Below, one piece after another: positions 13,989-21,499 of a stretch of 44,608 bases of DNA (positions are counted from its first letter, which is position 1; each line of letters begins with the position of its first letter). The notes below the pieces were generated by a model. The model was given only the letters and a program-made list of their open reading frames with translations, was not told the DNA's origin and ran no database searches. The stretch lies in NCBI GenBank assembly GCA_902602885.1, contig CACKSM010000007.1, positions 1 to 44,608 on the forward strand, written 5' to 3'. The position numbers and the translations under genes are program-made. This stretch comes from an uncultured Alphaproteobacteria bacterium. GTDB lineage: Bacteria > Pseudomonadota > Alphaproteobacteria > HIMB59 > GCA-002718135.

Positions 13989-14257
13989 CAGAGCATAAAA
14001 AAAATAAAAATCCTCATATCGATTGGTTTGGTAAAAAATTTACAAATACAAAACAGCATAATGATTTTGGTCATTGGACTGAACCAAGAGAATTAAAAAG
14101 ATCAAAAGAGGTGCGTGATCATGGATACGAAAGACCTGAGCTAGAAACTGCTGATCAAATATCCATGCACCATAAGCTGTGCAAACTGCATCGTGAGTTT
14201 TATGACAAGTACGGGTGGACACCAACATTATTAGGAGACATGTATGACAGAGATTAA
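13985..14257 (+). CDS. hypothetical protein in the replication operon
   Basis: A 90-aa, polar and histidine-rich protein (MTEHKKNKNPHIDWFGKKFTN, then DQISMHHKLCKLHREFYDKYGW) that I do not recognise. It overlaps the zinc-finger gene by 4 bases and the TOPRIM-helicase gene by 14 bases, so it is clearly translated with them. An accessory role in replication is inferred from this coupling only. Confidence 0.6.
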   Translation: MTEHKKNKNPHIDWFGKKFTNTKQHNDFGHWTEPRELKRSKEVRDHGYERPELETADQISMHHKLCKLHREFYDKYGWTPTLLGDMYDRD

Positions 14258-16436
14258 TTATAAACCTGTCCCGTTTCCTAAAGGCGATAAACAGTATTTA
14301 CAAAAATTTAAACTGCATAAGGAGGGTAAGGATCATCATCTTTACGATACAGGTAAGGCAGGAGAAATTGCATTTGGTGTTAAATTATTTCGTAACCCAG
14401 ACACAAATAAAAAGAGTATGCCTTGTTTTTCATACTGTGCAAATAAAGGAGGTTATGAAAAGAAAAATTTATGGACTAAAGAATTCCATAAAGATAATCC
14501 AAAGTACAAAGGTAAACCATTATTTAAACGCAGTGGTTTGCTGCAAACACAAAAACCCATCATCATGGTTGAGGGTGAGGTTAAGTGTAATACTGCACAA
14601 AAATTATATGCAAATCATTTCGTTACGACATATCAAGGTGGCCGTAGTGGTTGGGGTGATCATGAATTAAAAAAATATCACACAGACTTTTCAGATCTCA
14701 AAGGTAGAGACGTAACTTTATGGCCAGATATAGATCAAGACGGAGAGGGTAAGGTTCAATTTGAAAAACTGTGCAGGGTATTAATAGATGATTTTAAAGT
14801 TAATGCTAAAATAGTTAACCTACCAGAGTTTGATGAGGTTTGTTCTCTATACAAAGAAGAATATCAAGAGGACTTTACAAAAACATCATACGATCTTGAT
14901 GATCTATTGATCTCTCATTGGTCAGAGAACCTAGATGAAATGATCTTAGATACATATGTCCCTGAGCCAAGTGTCTTGGTTGAGATACCATATTCCAATA
15001 TTGCAAAAGACATAAACAATTTAGTGTTTATAGATAATGCTCAAAACCCTGTTTATTATGACATTACAAAAAATAAATTAACAAGTGGTAAAAGTCTAAA
15101 TGAGAAATACCAAAGAGATATAAAAAATCTCAAAGGTCAGCCGCATGCTACAAAATTTTTAAATAGAAATAATTGTGCTATCGTAGACGGGTTGGCATTT
15201 AAACCAGGTGCAGATAAAATTTATAACGGGCATGGTAAGTTTGAGGGACAGAAACTATTAAATAAATATCAGTGGCCTAAGTTTGAAAAAATTGATGAGT
15301 CAGTAAACTATGAAGATGAATTATCCTTTGTCCGTGATCATATAAAAAATATTCTATGTGGTGGTAGTGAATTAGAATTTAACAGATTTGAAAATATATT
15401 TGCATCAGATTTCAGAAATCCTGAGAGAAATAGAAAATATATGGTGGTGTTAAAATCATCTAAAGGTGTAGGCAAGTCATGGTTATGGAATGTTTTATCA
15501 GAGTGTTATGGCGCTAGAAATTGTCAGCCAATAGATTTCAAGCAGCTAACAGGGCAGTACCAAGGTTGCTTAACCGAAAGCTGTTATTTATTTATTGATG
15601 AAGTAGAGAGCAGGGGATTTGAAGATAAGGACAGAAGAGCAAATCTTAAAAGGCTAGTATCTGAATCATATCACACCATAGATATGAAAATGATAAATCA
15701 TTTTACGATAAATTGTTTTTATACAATTTGGGGTTCTACTAACGAGGAGATACCATTAAAGATTGATGAAGATCCAGAAGAAGAACGTAGGCTTTATTAT
15801 TTAGAAATACCTTACGATAAAAAATATATTTATGAAAATTACGGAGAGGATTATTTTAAAAGATTATTTGGGTTCTTTGATCCAGACGTAAGAAGTCATA
15901 AGATGATGAGGAATATTCATCTGTTTTATGATTATTATCGTTACAGATTTAAAGCTGATCCTTTATTTGACATTACTACTGCACCATTAACCGAGGCTAA
16001 AGTTAGATTAGCTAAGTTAAATAGACCTGCATATTATAATTATCTTGATGAAATAATTGCACAAAAGAGAGTGCCTGCCACAAGAAAAGATTTTGTAAAT
16101 CAAAATGAATTCATGGAGGAGGTTATTGATTATGCTCATGAAGATAAATTATCTCCCATCGCACGTAATCAGTGGAAGCCTAATATGTTTGAAATCTATT
16201 TTAAGAAAAACAAAAAACATTTTTCATTACCAGAAGCAGTAAGAGGATTTGACAGAGACAATCCAAACAGGAAGCTGAGGGGACAGTGTATTCGTAACCA
16301 TGAACAGTGGAAAGCATTACAATATAACTATCCTGTCATAGAGGCACACCTTGTTGATAATTCTGTCGATACAAGCAAGCTACAACAGTTTGTAGAACAA
16401 CAAGAGCAAAATAAGGAGGCAACAAATGATAGATAA
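14244..16436 (+). CDS. TOPRIM primase-like and SF3/D5-type helicase replication protein
   Basis: This 730-aa protein has two visible modules. The N-terminal part contains a TOPRIM-like signature, IIMVEGEVKCNTA (Glu near residue 110), and LWPDIDQDG (DxD near 162-164). The C-terminal part is a P-loop ATPase: LKSSKGVGKSWLW (Walker A, about residue 408), CYLFIDEVES (Walker B, about 450) and IWGSTNEE (sensor, about 497). This matches phage and satellite primase-helicases of the DUF5906/D5 kind. Its missing zinc finger is supplied by the gene at 13740. It would prime and unwind the excised element for autonomous replication. It overlaps both neighbours (14 and 11 bases). Confidence 0.85.
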   Translation: MTEINYKPVPFPKGDKQYLQKFKLHKEGKDHHLYDTGKAGEIAFGVKLFRNPDTNKKSMPCFSYCANKGGYEKKNLWTKEFHKDNPKYKGKPLFKRSGLLQTQKPIIMVEGEVKCNTAQKLYANHFVTTYQGGRSGWGDHELKKYHTDFSDLKGRDVTLWPDIDQDGEGKVQFEKLCRVLIDDFKVNAKIVNLPEFDEVCSLYKEEYQEDFTKTSYDLDDLLISHWSENLDEMILDTYVPEPSVLVEIPYSNIAKDINNLVFIDNAQNPVYYDITKNKLTSGKSLNEKYQRDIKNLKGQPHATKFLNRNNCAIVDGLAFKPGADKIYNGHGKFEGQKLLNKYQWPKFEKIDESVNYEDELSFVRDHIKNILCGGSELEFNRFENIFASDFRNPERNRKYMVVLKSSKGVGKSWLWNVLSECYGARNCQPIDFKQLTGQYQGCLTESCYLFIDEVESRGFEDKDRRANLKRLVSESYHTIDMKMINHFTINCFYTIWGSTNEEIPLKIDEDPEEERRLYYLEIPYDKKYIYENYGEDYFKRLFGFFDPDVRSHKMMRNIHLFYDYYRYRFKADPLFDITTAPLTEAKVRLAKLNRPAYYNYLDEIIAQKRVPATRKDFVNQNEFMEEVIDYAHEDKLSPIARNQWKPNMFEIYFKKNKKHFSLPEAVRGFDRDNPNRKLRGQCIRNHEQWKALQYNYPVIEAHLVDNSVDTSKLQQFVEQQEQNKEATNDR

Positions 16437-16785
16437 GTACGATAAGGGTACGATAGATATTTTTGATCCAGAACATTGGCACCCAGCTAATAAACCAGCA
16501 AAGAAAGAAGAGCATAAAGAGCAGACAGAGAAAGTAAAAAGTCCCTATCAGATGAATAGGCAGGAACTAAGAGAGTATTATAAAAATAAAAGAGAAGAGG
16601 ATCGTGTGAAGCGTTACGTGAACAATCTGCATGCTAGTGATGAGTATGTAAGGAGGTTAGAGGATCAGCTAGTCATGACCAGAGCTTTTATAACATACAA
16701 CAAATTAGAACCAGATTTAGAAAAATATAAACAAAAGGTGCAGGAGGTTAACAATGCCACTAAAAAAGAAAAAACAAAGACGTAA
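16426..16785 (+). CDS. hypothetical charged protein in the replication operon
   Basis: A 119-aa highly charged protein with an acidic start (DIFDPEHWHPANKPAKKEE) and a helical, probably coiled-coil middle (RQELREYYKNKREEDRVKRYVNNL). No family is recognised. It overlaps the TOPRIM-helicase gene by 11 bases and the next gene by 32 bases. Such dense overlaps suggest one transcript from 13740 to 17116. Confidence 0.6.
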   Translation: MIDKYDKGTIDIFDPEHWHPANKPAKKEEHKEQTEKVKSPYQMNRQELREYYKNKREEDRVKRYVNNLHASDEYVRRLEDQLVMTRAFITYNKLEPDLEKYKQKVQEVNNATKKEKTKT

Positions 16786-17116
16786 AGTCTTAACAAATGA
16801 TGACGTAGCATTTCTTACGAAACTAAAAGAGCATAGCTACACATGGTATCCATTTGAATACCACCAGACTTATTTTGAAGTGTTACAGGATCTTATAGAT
16901 ACGTGGCCAAAGAAATCATTTACTAAAACACAGACAGGCAAAGACTTTGTTGAGTTTGGTTATGTAGTAGGATTTTTAACGTGTCAGAAATTTCATATGG
17001 AAGTTGATGATAAGCGGCAGATAATAGATGAGTTTCTAACTTCTAATAAAGAAGAAATGATAAAACTGCGGGAGAAATATAAATTAAAAGCATTAGAACC
17101 TAATTTCGATATATAA
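16754..17116 (+). CDS. hypothetical protein, last gene of the replication operon
   Basis: A 120-aa protein starting with a basic patch (MPLKKKKQRRKVL), then a soluble helical body with aromatic residues (HSYTWYPFEYHQTYFEVLQDLIDTWP, VEFGYVVGFLTCQKFHME). I do not recognise it. The basic N terminus could bind nucleic acid. A bulged 12-base hairpin directly after its stop ends the operon. Confidence 0.6.
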   Translation: MPLKKKKQRRKVLTNDDVAFLTKLKEHSYTWYPFEYHQTYFEVLQDLIDTWPKKSFTKTQTGKDFVEFGYVVGFLTCQKFHMEVDDKRQIIDEFLTSNKEEMIKLREKYKLKALEPNFDI

Positions 17117-17152
17117 ATTTTAAGCCTGTAGGACTACTGCAGGCCTTAAAAT
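17117..17152. terminator. bidirectional terminator between convergent genes
   Basis: ATTTTAAGCCTG pairs with CAGGCCTTAAAAT (one bulged base) over an 11-base loop. A/T runs on both sides make it workable in either direction. It contains the stop codon of the reverse-strand membrane gene and starts right after the stop of the forward operon. Confidence 0.7.
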
Positions 17153-17409
17153 AATTTTCCCTCATTAAATAAAAAATAAATAAACATTAAGAAAAAAACA
17201 ATAGCTGCTAAAACAATAAACCACCAAAAAATTATGTAAAACCAATCCCAAAATACTCCAACAAATTTGTATCTTTGTTTTAATTTGGAATTAAACTGAT
17301 CTAAGCGACCAATTATATAAAACACAATAAATAATCCTATAGCCCATTGAATTGCTTCTATTTGAAGTAGGCCTAAAACAGTGGAGTAAATATAATCTAT
17401 TATAGGCAT
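17146..17409 (-). CDS. small membrane protein, element gene
   Basis: An 87-aa protein with two to three hydrophobic helices: IEAIQWAIGLFIVFYIIG, then a basic loop (RLDQFNSKLKQRYKF), then WDWFYIIFWWFIVLAAIVFFLMFIYFLF. It is rich in Trp and Phe. Function is unknown; in a satellite-like element a small membrane protein could be a holin-like, exclusion or signalling protein, none of which can be shown here. It is transcribed towards the replication operon, with a shared terminator. Confidence 0.6.
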   Translation of the reverse strand: MPIIDYIYSTVLGLLQIEAIQWAIGLFIVFYIIGRLDQFNSKLKQRYKFVGVFWDWFYIIFWWFIVLAAIVFFLMFIYFLFNEGKLF

Positions 17410-17538
17410 TCCAAATATTACCTCATTTTATATAAGTTTTTTATAAAAATTTTTTTTGGCTTAGGGACGTTAAAGGTATTTTTCTCAGAATTAGGGTGTA
17501 CTCGTATTGATAAGTTAGTCTGTGTTTGTCTAGATTAT

Positions 17539-17727
17539 TGACCTTTAGTCGTTCTATACAACGACGGGTCATTTAGGGGGGTGGCATGAATATTTTTTTT
17601 TCGATCGCTGACAAAGAAACTTTTTAAGTACCTAACTAATAAATAAACAGGAACAGCTGGAGGCTGTTCCACCGGAGGTGGAGCCGAATTTTGCCCTTTA
17701 AGATTCCAAATTTGATTCTCAGGAATC
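17539..17727. repeat. cluster of inverted repeats near the right end
   Basis: Four stems follow each other. TGACC-N4-GTCGTT pairs with AACGAC-G-GGTCA (17539-17571). GGAACAGC/GCTGTTCC has a 5-base loop (17650-17670). CCACC/GGTGG overlaps it (17669-17681). GATTCC/GGAATC lies at 17702-17727. Their density in a gene-free stretch suggests a folded RNA or a protein-binding DNA site. Confidence 0.45.
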
Positions 17728-17824
17728 GAAAACGGGTTAAGCCGAACCAAACTACCCTCGTAAAAATAGATTCAAAAACAGAATCATTTTGAGCTTTTAA
17801 AGAATCAAATAGAACCGTTTTTTT

Positions 17825-17846
17825 GGATTCCCTATGGATTCCCTGT
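17825..17846 (+). repeat. tandem 11-bp repeats, candidate right integrase arm sites
   Basis: GGATTCCCTAT is followed directly by GGATTCCCTGT, then GGTCAAC. The unit length (11) and the shared CCCTGTGGT match the tandem pair at 8529-8550. They lie 130 bases inside attR, a usual distance for integrase arm sites. Confidence 0.45.
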
Positions 17847-17902
17847 GGTCAACTTTTTCCTGTAATATTCTTTTATGTCGAGTGATCTCGTGTTAAAGAT
17901 TC

Positions 17903-17935
17903 AGTTAAGAAGTTAGGTTAACACTTAACTTTTTT
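17903..17935 (+). terminator. terminator-like hairpin near the right end
   Basis: AGTTAAG and CTTAACT form an exact 7-base stem with a 14-base loop, followed by TTTTT. It may end a transcript coming from the structured region at 17539-17900, or insulate the element from the host gene behind attR. Confidence 0.5.
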
Positions 17936-17975
17936 AAAATGAATTTGACGAAAGGATATAAGGCGTAGGTACGTT

Positions 17976-18037
17976 GCGCCGGATTCAAAATCCGGTCACT
18001 TCGGTGGTGTGGGTTCGATTCCCTCTACTCCTACCAA
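17976..18037 (+). repeat. attR core, 62-bp direct repeat (tRNA-Leu 3' fragment)
   Basis: Exact copy of 8430-8491 with no upstream tRNA half, so it is not a working tRNA. It overlaps the 3' end of the reverse-strand MFS gene: the last codons of that gene and its TGA are read from the antisense of this tRNA fragment. Because the same bases follow in the intact tRNA, the MFS end would be the same in an uninserted chromosome. Confidence 0.95.
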
Positions 18038-19192
18038 TTTATCTTCACGCATTATAAAAAACATTAGTAAAGCAATCAAAAACATTATTACGCCTAATGC
18101 ATACATATTAAATGTTAAACCAAAAGCTTCAGCTGAAATTCCAACGACAGCAGGTCCAAATATAGCTCCAACAAAAGCAATACTTGATACATGAGAAATA
18201 GTAACTGGAATTGGATTTTGAGAATTTTTTACTGCCTGTCTAAATACTATGGGCATAACGTTGGAAATTAACATTCCAAAAAGTGTTATTGCTATAAAAA
18301 TAATAATTATATTTTGAGAAAAAATACTTAACACCAATATTGTGGATCCAACCATTGCAAAACATGGACCTACAATTACTTCACCAAGTTTTGTAATTAA
18401 TTTTGATGCAAACATATTACTTATGATCTCACCTAAATTAAAAAAAATAACTATTGAACCGACTAAAAAAATTGGCGCAGAAAGATCAGTAACGAGCCAT
18501 AAAGGTGACCATTGAATTATTATTCCCATAAATGCGATAATACACATGTTAATTGATGCGAACATGATAATTTTATAGTTTGGAATTGAAAATCTAGGAT
18601 TTTTGTTAACTACATCATACTTTACATGCAATCCAAAAAAGTACATTGTCAAAGTTGATATAAAAACAAACAAACCTAAAATAAAAGTAGTATTAACAGG
18701 GTCAATTTCTAAACCTAGACATAAACTAGATATTCCTGCGCCAAAAAGAAATCCAAAATTAAACGATGATTTAAAAATTGGATTAAGAATTTTTTTAGTT
18801 TTTTCTTCTATTATCGCAACTTGTGTAAAAATATTTGGTGCTTGTATGCCAATAGAAATACCCCACAACATAGATACAAAAATAAAAAAATTATAAGAAG
18901 AGAAATAAAAAATAGAAAAAGGAATAAATGCATACAATAGCCTGGCAATAATTAAACAATTTGTGCTTCCTATTTTTGGGAGTAAAAAACGGGTTGTTAG
19001 TTGATTGGTAATTACATTACAAATACCAAAAATAATAAATCCTATAGAAAATTCTGTTTTTGTCATATCAATCAAATCAAAAAGAATTGGTGAATTTACC
19101 ATGAACATACTGAAGGTAAGCGTTGCAAAGAATCCTTGTGAAAAGGTAGCATAAAATGCGGTTTTTAATTCTTTAGTTTCTATATTTTCCAT
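17996..19192 (-). CDS. MFS transporter
   Basis: The 398-aa protein has about twelve hydrophobic helices, e.g. FATLTFSMFMVNSPILFDLI, GICNVITNQLTTRFLLP, ARLLYAFIPFSIFYFSSYNFFIFVSM and a C-terminal MFLIALLMFFIM. GFIIFGICNVITNQLTTRF resembles the cytoplasmic loop 2-3 region of the major facilitator superfamily. Substrate is unknown. The C-terminal tail GVEGIEPTPPK is encoded antisense to the tRNA-Leu fragment in attR, not by conserved MFS sequence. The gene diverges from the YqaA-type gene. Confidence 0.85.
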   Translation of the reverse strand: MENIETKELKTAFYATFSQGFFATLTFSMFMVNSPILFDLIDMTKTEFSIGFIIFGICNVITNQLTTRFLLPKIGSTNCLIIARLLYAFIPFSIFYFSSYNFFIFVSMLWGISIGIQAPNIFTQVAIIEEKTKKILNPIFKSSFNFGFLFGAGISSLCLGLEIDPVNTTFILGLFVFISTLTMYFFGLHVKYDVVNKNPRFSIPNYKIIMFASINMCIIAFMGIIIQWSPLWLVTDLSAPIFLVGSIVIFFNLGEIISNMFASKLITKLGEVIVGPCFAMVGSTILVLSIFSQNIIIIFIAITLFGMLISNVMPIVFRQAVKNSQNPIPVTISHVSSIAFVGAIFGPAVVGISAEAFGLTFNMYALGVIMFLIALLMFFIMREDKLVGVEGIEPTPPK

Positions 19193-19267
19193 GTAGGTAA
19201 TATTTATGATAATTTAGATTTAGTATCATTAATAGTATAAATCAAAATTATAAAAAAAAATAATTAA

Positions 19268-19852
19268 ATGAATTTTCTTAAAAAAACTTACAATTGGACT
19301 TTAGAAAAAGCACAACATAAAAATGCAAAATGGTATTTAAGTTTAATATCATTTGCAGAAAGCTCATTTTTTCCAATTCCACCAGACATATTGTTAATAC
19401 CAATGGCATTAGCTTCCAAAGCAAGGGCTTTGTTTTATGCTTTTATGTGTACACTGTTTTCAGTTCTAGGTGGAATACTAGGATACGCAATAGGATATTT
19501 TTTTTATAATTCATTAGGTATTTATATTGTAGACTTTTATCATTTAGAAAATTCTTTTAATATTTTTGAAAATTATTACAAAGAATTTGGTATATTGATT
19601 GTTCTTGGCGCTGGAATAACTCCATTTCCTTATAAATTTATTACAATTGCGAGTGGTGTATTTGGATTAAATATTTTTTTGTTTATTATTGTTTCTATTA
19701 TTGGTCGAGGATTAAGATTTTTTTTAATTGCAATACTTCTTTATTTTTTTGGTGAAAAAATTAAGTTAATTATTGATAAATATTTTAATATTTTAACTAT
19801 TGTGTTTATTATTTTACTTGTTGGTAGTGTTTTTATAATTAGATTTTTATGA
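19268..19852 (+). CDS. YqaA/DedA-type membrane protein (SNARE-associated/VTT domain)
   Basis: The 194-aa protein begins with a short cytoplasmic helix, then LISFAESSFFPIPPDILLIPMALA. This is the FxE-x-PIPxD re-entrant motif of the DedA/VTT family in its YqaA form. Several helices follow (FSVLGGILGYAIGYFFYN, GAGITPFPYKFITIASGVFG, GRGLRFFLIAILLYFFG). Relatives work in membrane lipid (undecaprenyl-phosphate or phospholipid) transport. The final ATGA overlaps the dsbB start by 4 bases. Confidence 0.82.
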   Translation: MNFLKKTYNWTLEKAQHKNAKWYLSLISFAESSFFPIPPDILLIPMALASKARALFYAFMCTLFSVLGGILGYAIGYFFYNSLGIYIVDFYHLENSFNIFENYYKEFGILIVLGAGITPFPYKFITIASGVFGLNIFLFIIVSIIGRGLRFFLIAILLYFFGEKIKLIIDKYFNILTIVFIILLVGSVFIIRFL

Positions 19853-20343
19853 TAATTCGTAATTGGACAACACTTTTATTTTTTATTTCGCTTATTTCGA
19901 TATCATCAGCGTTAATTGCAGAATATTTTTTTAATCTTAAGCCATGTGAATTGTGTTTAAAGCAAAGACATCCGTATTATTTAATTTTAATATGTTTAAT
20001 TTTGATATTTTTATTCAAAAATTTAAATAAAATTTGGCTTTATTTAGTTATACAGTTTGCATCAGTTTATGGTCTTTTTTATTCTATATGGCACGTAGGA
20101 GTTGAAAATAAAATTCTTAAAGGACCAGCAGGTTGTTCAGCAATGCTAACTAACAGTGATAATGCTGCAGATCTCAAAGCGCAGATTTTATCAAAGCAGG
20201 TAATTAGTTGTGATGAAGTTATTTGGAGTTTTTATGGAATTTCTGCTGCTTCAATTAATACGCTTGTTTTACTAGTTATTTTTATTTTAAATGCTATTTA
20301 TTTATTTAGAAACTATGGCTCTAAAAAAGAAAAAAACGTCTAA
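19849..20343 (+). CDS. dsbB: disulfide bond formation protein B
   Basis: The 164-aa inner-membrane protein has four hydrophobic helices and the two cysteine pairs of DsbB: CELC (33/36) in the first periplasmic loop, and Cys96 (GPAGCSAM) with Cys121 (VISCDEV) in the second. DsbB reoxidises DsbA and passes electrons to ubiquinone. It overlaps the YqaA-type gene by 4 bases and the coq7 start by about 29, linking it to a ubiquinone biosynthesis gene, which suits a quinone-dependent oxidase. Confidence 0.9.
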   Translation: MIIRNWTTLLFFISLISISSALIAEYFFNLKPCELCLKQRHPYYLILICLILIFLFKNLNKIWLYLVIQFASVYGLFYSIWHVGVENKILKGPAGCSAMLTNSDNAADLKAQILSKQVISCDEVIWSFYGISAASINTLVLLVIFILNAIYLFRNYGSKKEKNV

Positions 20344-20884
20344 AAAAAAATCTTCGTCAAATAGAACTACTCATAGGGAGATTTTAGAAGAAATTATAAG
20401 AGTCGATCATGCTGGTGAATATGGTGCCACTAAAATATATGATGGTCAAATAGCAGTTTTTGGGAAAAATTCAAAGCTTGGCAAAACTATTCAACATATG
20501 GCTGATCAGGAACAAGAGCATATTGATAAATTTAATGAATTAATATTAGAGCATAGAGTTAGACCAACCGCTCTTTTACCTTTGTGGAATGTTGCGGGTT
20601 ACGCGCTTGGCGCATCCACTGCCTTAATGGGTGAAAAAGCTGCCATGGCATGTACTGTTGCTGTTGAAAAAGTAATTGGTGAACATTACCAAGAACAATT
20701 AGAGCTCTTAGGAGATGACCATAAAGATTTAAAAAAAACAATTTCCAAATTCCGAGATGATGAACTTGAACATCATGATATTGGAATAGAACATGATGCA
20801 GAAAGTGCGCCAGGGTATAAAATTATGTCAAAAGTAATAGAACTTGGATGTAAAACGGCAATCGCTATATCAAAAAAAATTTAA
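20315..20884 (+). CDS. coq7: demethoxyubiquinone hydroxylase
   Basis: The track starts at 20291 (MLFIYLETMAL), but the second Met (MALKKKKTSKKK) at 20315 gives a usual-length protein (189 aa). Di-iron ligands are visible in both halves: IIRVDHAGEYGA and DQEQEHIDKF in the first, EKVIGEHYQEQ and DDELEHHDIG in the second. COQ7/CLK-1 hydroxylates 2-octaprenyl-3-methyl-6-methoxybenzoquinol in ubiquinone synthesis at the membrane. The gene overlaps dsbB and converges with the HNH gene, their stops overlapping by 4 bases. Confidence 0.92.
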   Translation: MALKKKKTSKKKSSSNRTTHREILEEIIRVDHAGEYGATKIYDGQIAVFGKNSKLGKTIQHMADQEQEHIDKFNELILEHRVRPTALLPLWNVAGYALGASTALMGEKAAMACTVAVEKVIGEHYQEQLELLGDDHKDLKKTISKFRDDELEHHDIGIEHDAESAPGYKIMSKVIELGCKTAIAISKKI

Positions 20885-21435
20885 TTTTCTAATTCTGTAT
20901 CCCAATATAAATAGTCTCTCCAAGTCTCATGCAAAAAATTAGGAGGGAAATTTCTACCATTATTTTGTAATTGAATTGACGATGGTCGAAGAGGTTTTTT
21001 AAAAAGTTTCATATCTGTATTCTGTATAAGTTTTCTTCCTTTTTTTAAATTACAGGATGTGCACGCAGAGACAACATTTTCCCAAGTAGTTTTTCCATTC
21101 AGACATTTAGGAACTAGATGGTCAAATGTTAGTTCGTTTGCAGGAAAACGATTGGTACAATACTGACAAGTAAAATTATCTCTCAAAAAAACGTTAAAAC
21201 GTGTAAAAGCAGGTCTTCGTTGTGGAGTAACATAATCTTTTAAAGCTATTACACTTGGTAACTTAAAAGTAAGATTTGGAGAATGAACTTCTTGTTCGTA
21301 ATTTTCGATTACTGAAACTCTTTCTAGAAAAACGGCTTTGATGGCATCTTGCCATGAACATAAAGAAAGTGGGTAATAAGATAGCGGCCGAAAATCAGCA
21401 TTAAGAACCAAAGCTGGATTTTCTGCGGTACTCAT
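20881..21435 (-). CDS. HNH endonuclease family protein
   Basis: The 184-aa protein contains CQYCTNRFPANELTFDHLVPKCLNG...TTWENVVSACTSCNLKKGRKL: two CxxC pairs holding zinc around the HNH signature (DH...N...N). The N-terminal half (ALVLNADFRPLSYYPLSLCSWQDAIKAVFLERVSVIE) is typical of the chromosomal HNH family found across Alphaproteobacteria. It probably cuts or nicks DNA, but its cellular role is not known. It is not associated with a mobile element here. Confidence 0.85.
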   Translation of the reverse strand: MSTAENPALVLNADFRPLSYYPLSLCSWQDAIKAVFLERVSVIENYEQEVHSPNLTFKLPSVIALKDYVTPQRRPAFTRFNVFLRDNFTCQYCTNRFPANELTFDHLVPKCLNGKTTWENVVSACTSCNLKKGRKLIQNTDMKLFKKPLRPSSIQLQNNGRNFPPNFLHETWRDYLYWDTELEN

Positions 21436-21499
21436 TTTAGTTTCTACTCACCCAAGTCATAATATTCAGATAGTAATATAATATGAAGATTCGATTACT

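Larger units (their letters stand above)
17410..17975. other. 566-base right-end region without a convincing gene; hairpin cluster
   Basis: The only ORF (17535-17750, reverse) is proline-rich only because it crosses inverted repeats, and I reject it. The stretch holds several hairpins between 17539 and 17727, two 11-base tandem repeats at 17825 and a terminator-like hairpin at 17903. In integrative elements such an end can hold integrase arm sites, a packaging site or a small RNA. Confidence 0.5.
8430..18037. mobile_element. tRNA-Leu-integrated element, about 9.5 kb, phage-satellite-like
   Basis: The two 62-bp repeats are 9,546 bases apart. Between them lie a tyrosine integrase beside the tRNA, unknown reverse-strand genes, three small DNA-binding proteins, a DsrE-like gene, a primase zinc finger, a TOPRIM-helicase and several short unknown genes. 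I see no capsid, portal, terminase, tail, lysis, relaxase or mating-pair gene. That combination (integration, regulation, own replication, no structural genes) fits satellites that use a helper phage's particles, or a small integrative element. Packaging by a helper is inference; integration and replication functions are read from motifs. The right end runs into the 3' end of a host MFS gene. Confidence 0.88.

Noticed and set aside
17535-17750. 71-aa reverse-strand ORF in the right end of the element (PPPVEQPPAVP segment)
   Set aside because: It has only a TTG start without a ribosome site, and its proline-rich part is just the translation of inverted repeats. I treat the region as a non-coding hairpin cluster.
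8430-18037. Complete prophage
   Set aside because: No frame in the block resembles capsid, portal, terminase, tail or lysis proteins, and the length is far below a tailed phage genome.
18009-18194. 61-aa forward ORF over attR and the MFS 3' end
   Set aside because: Antisense to the MFS gene and started in the tRNA fragment; a shadow.
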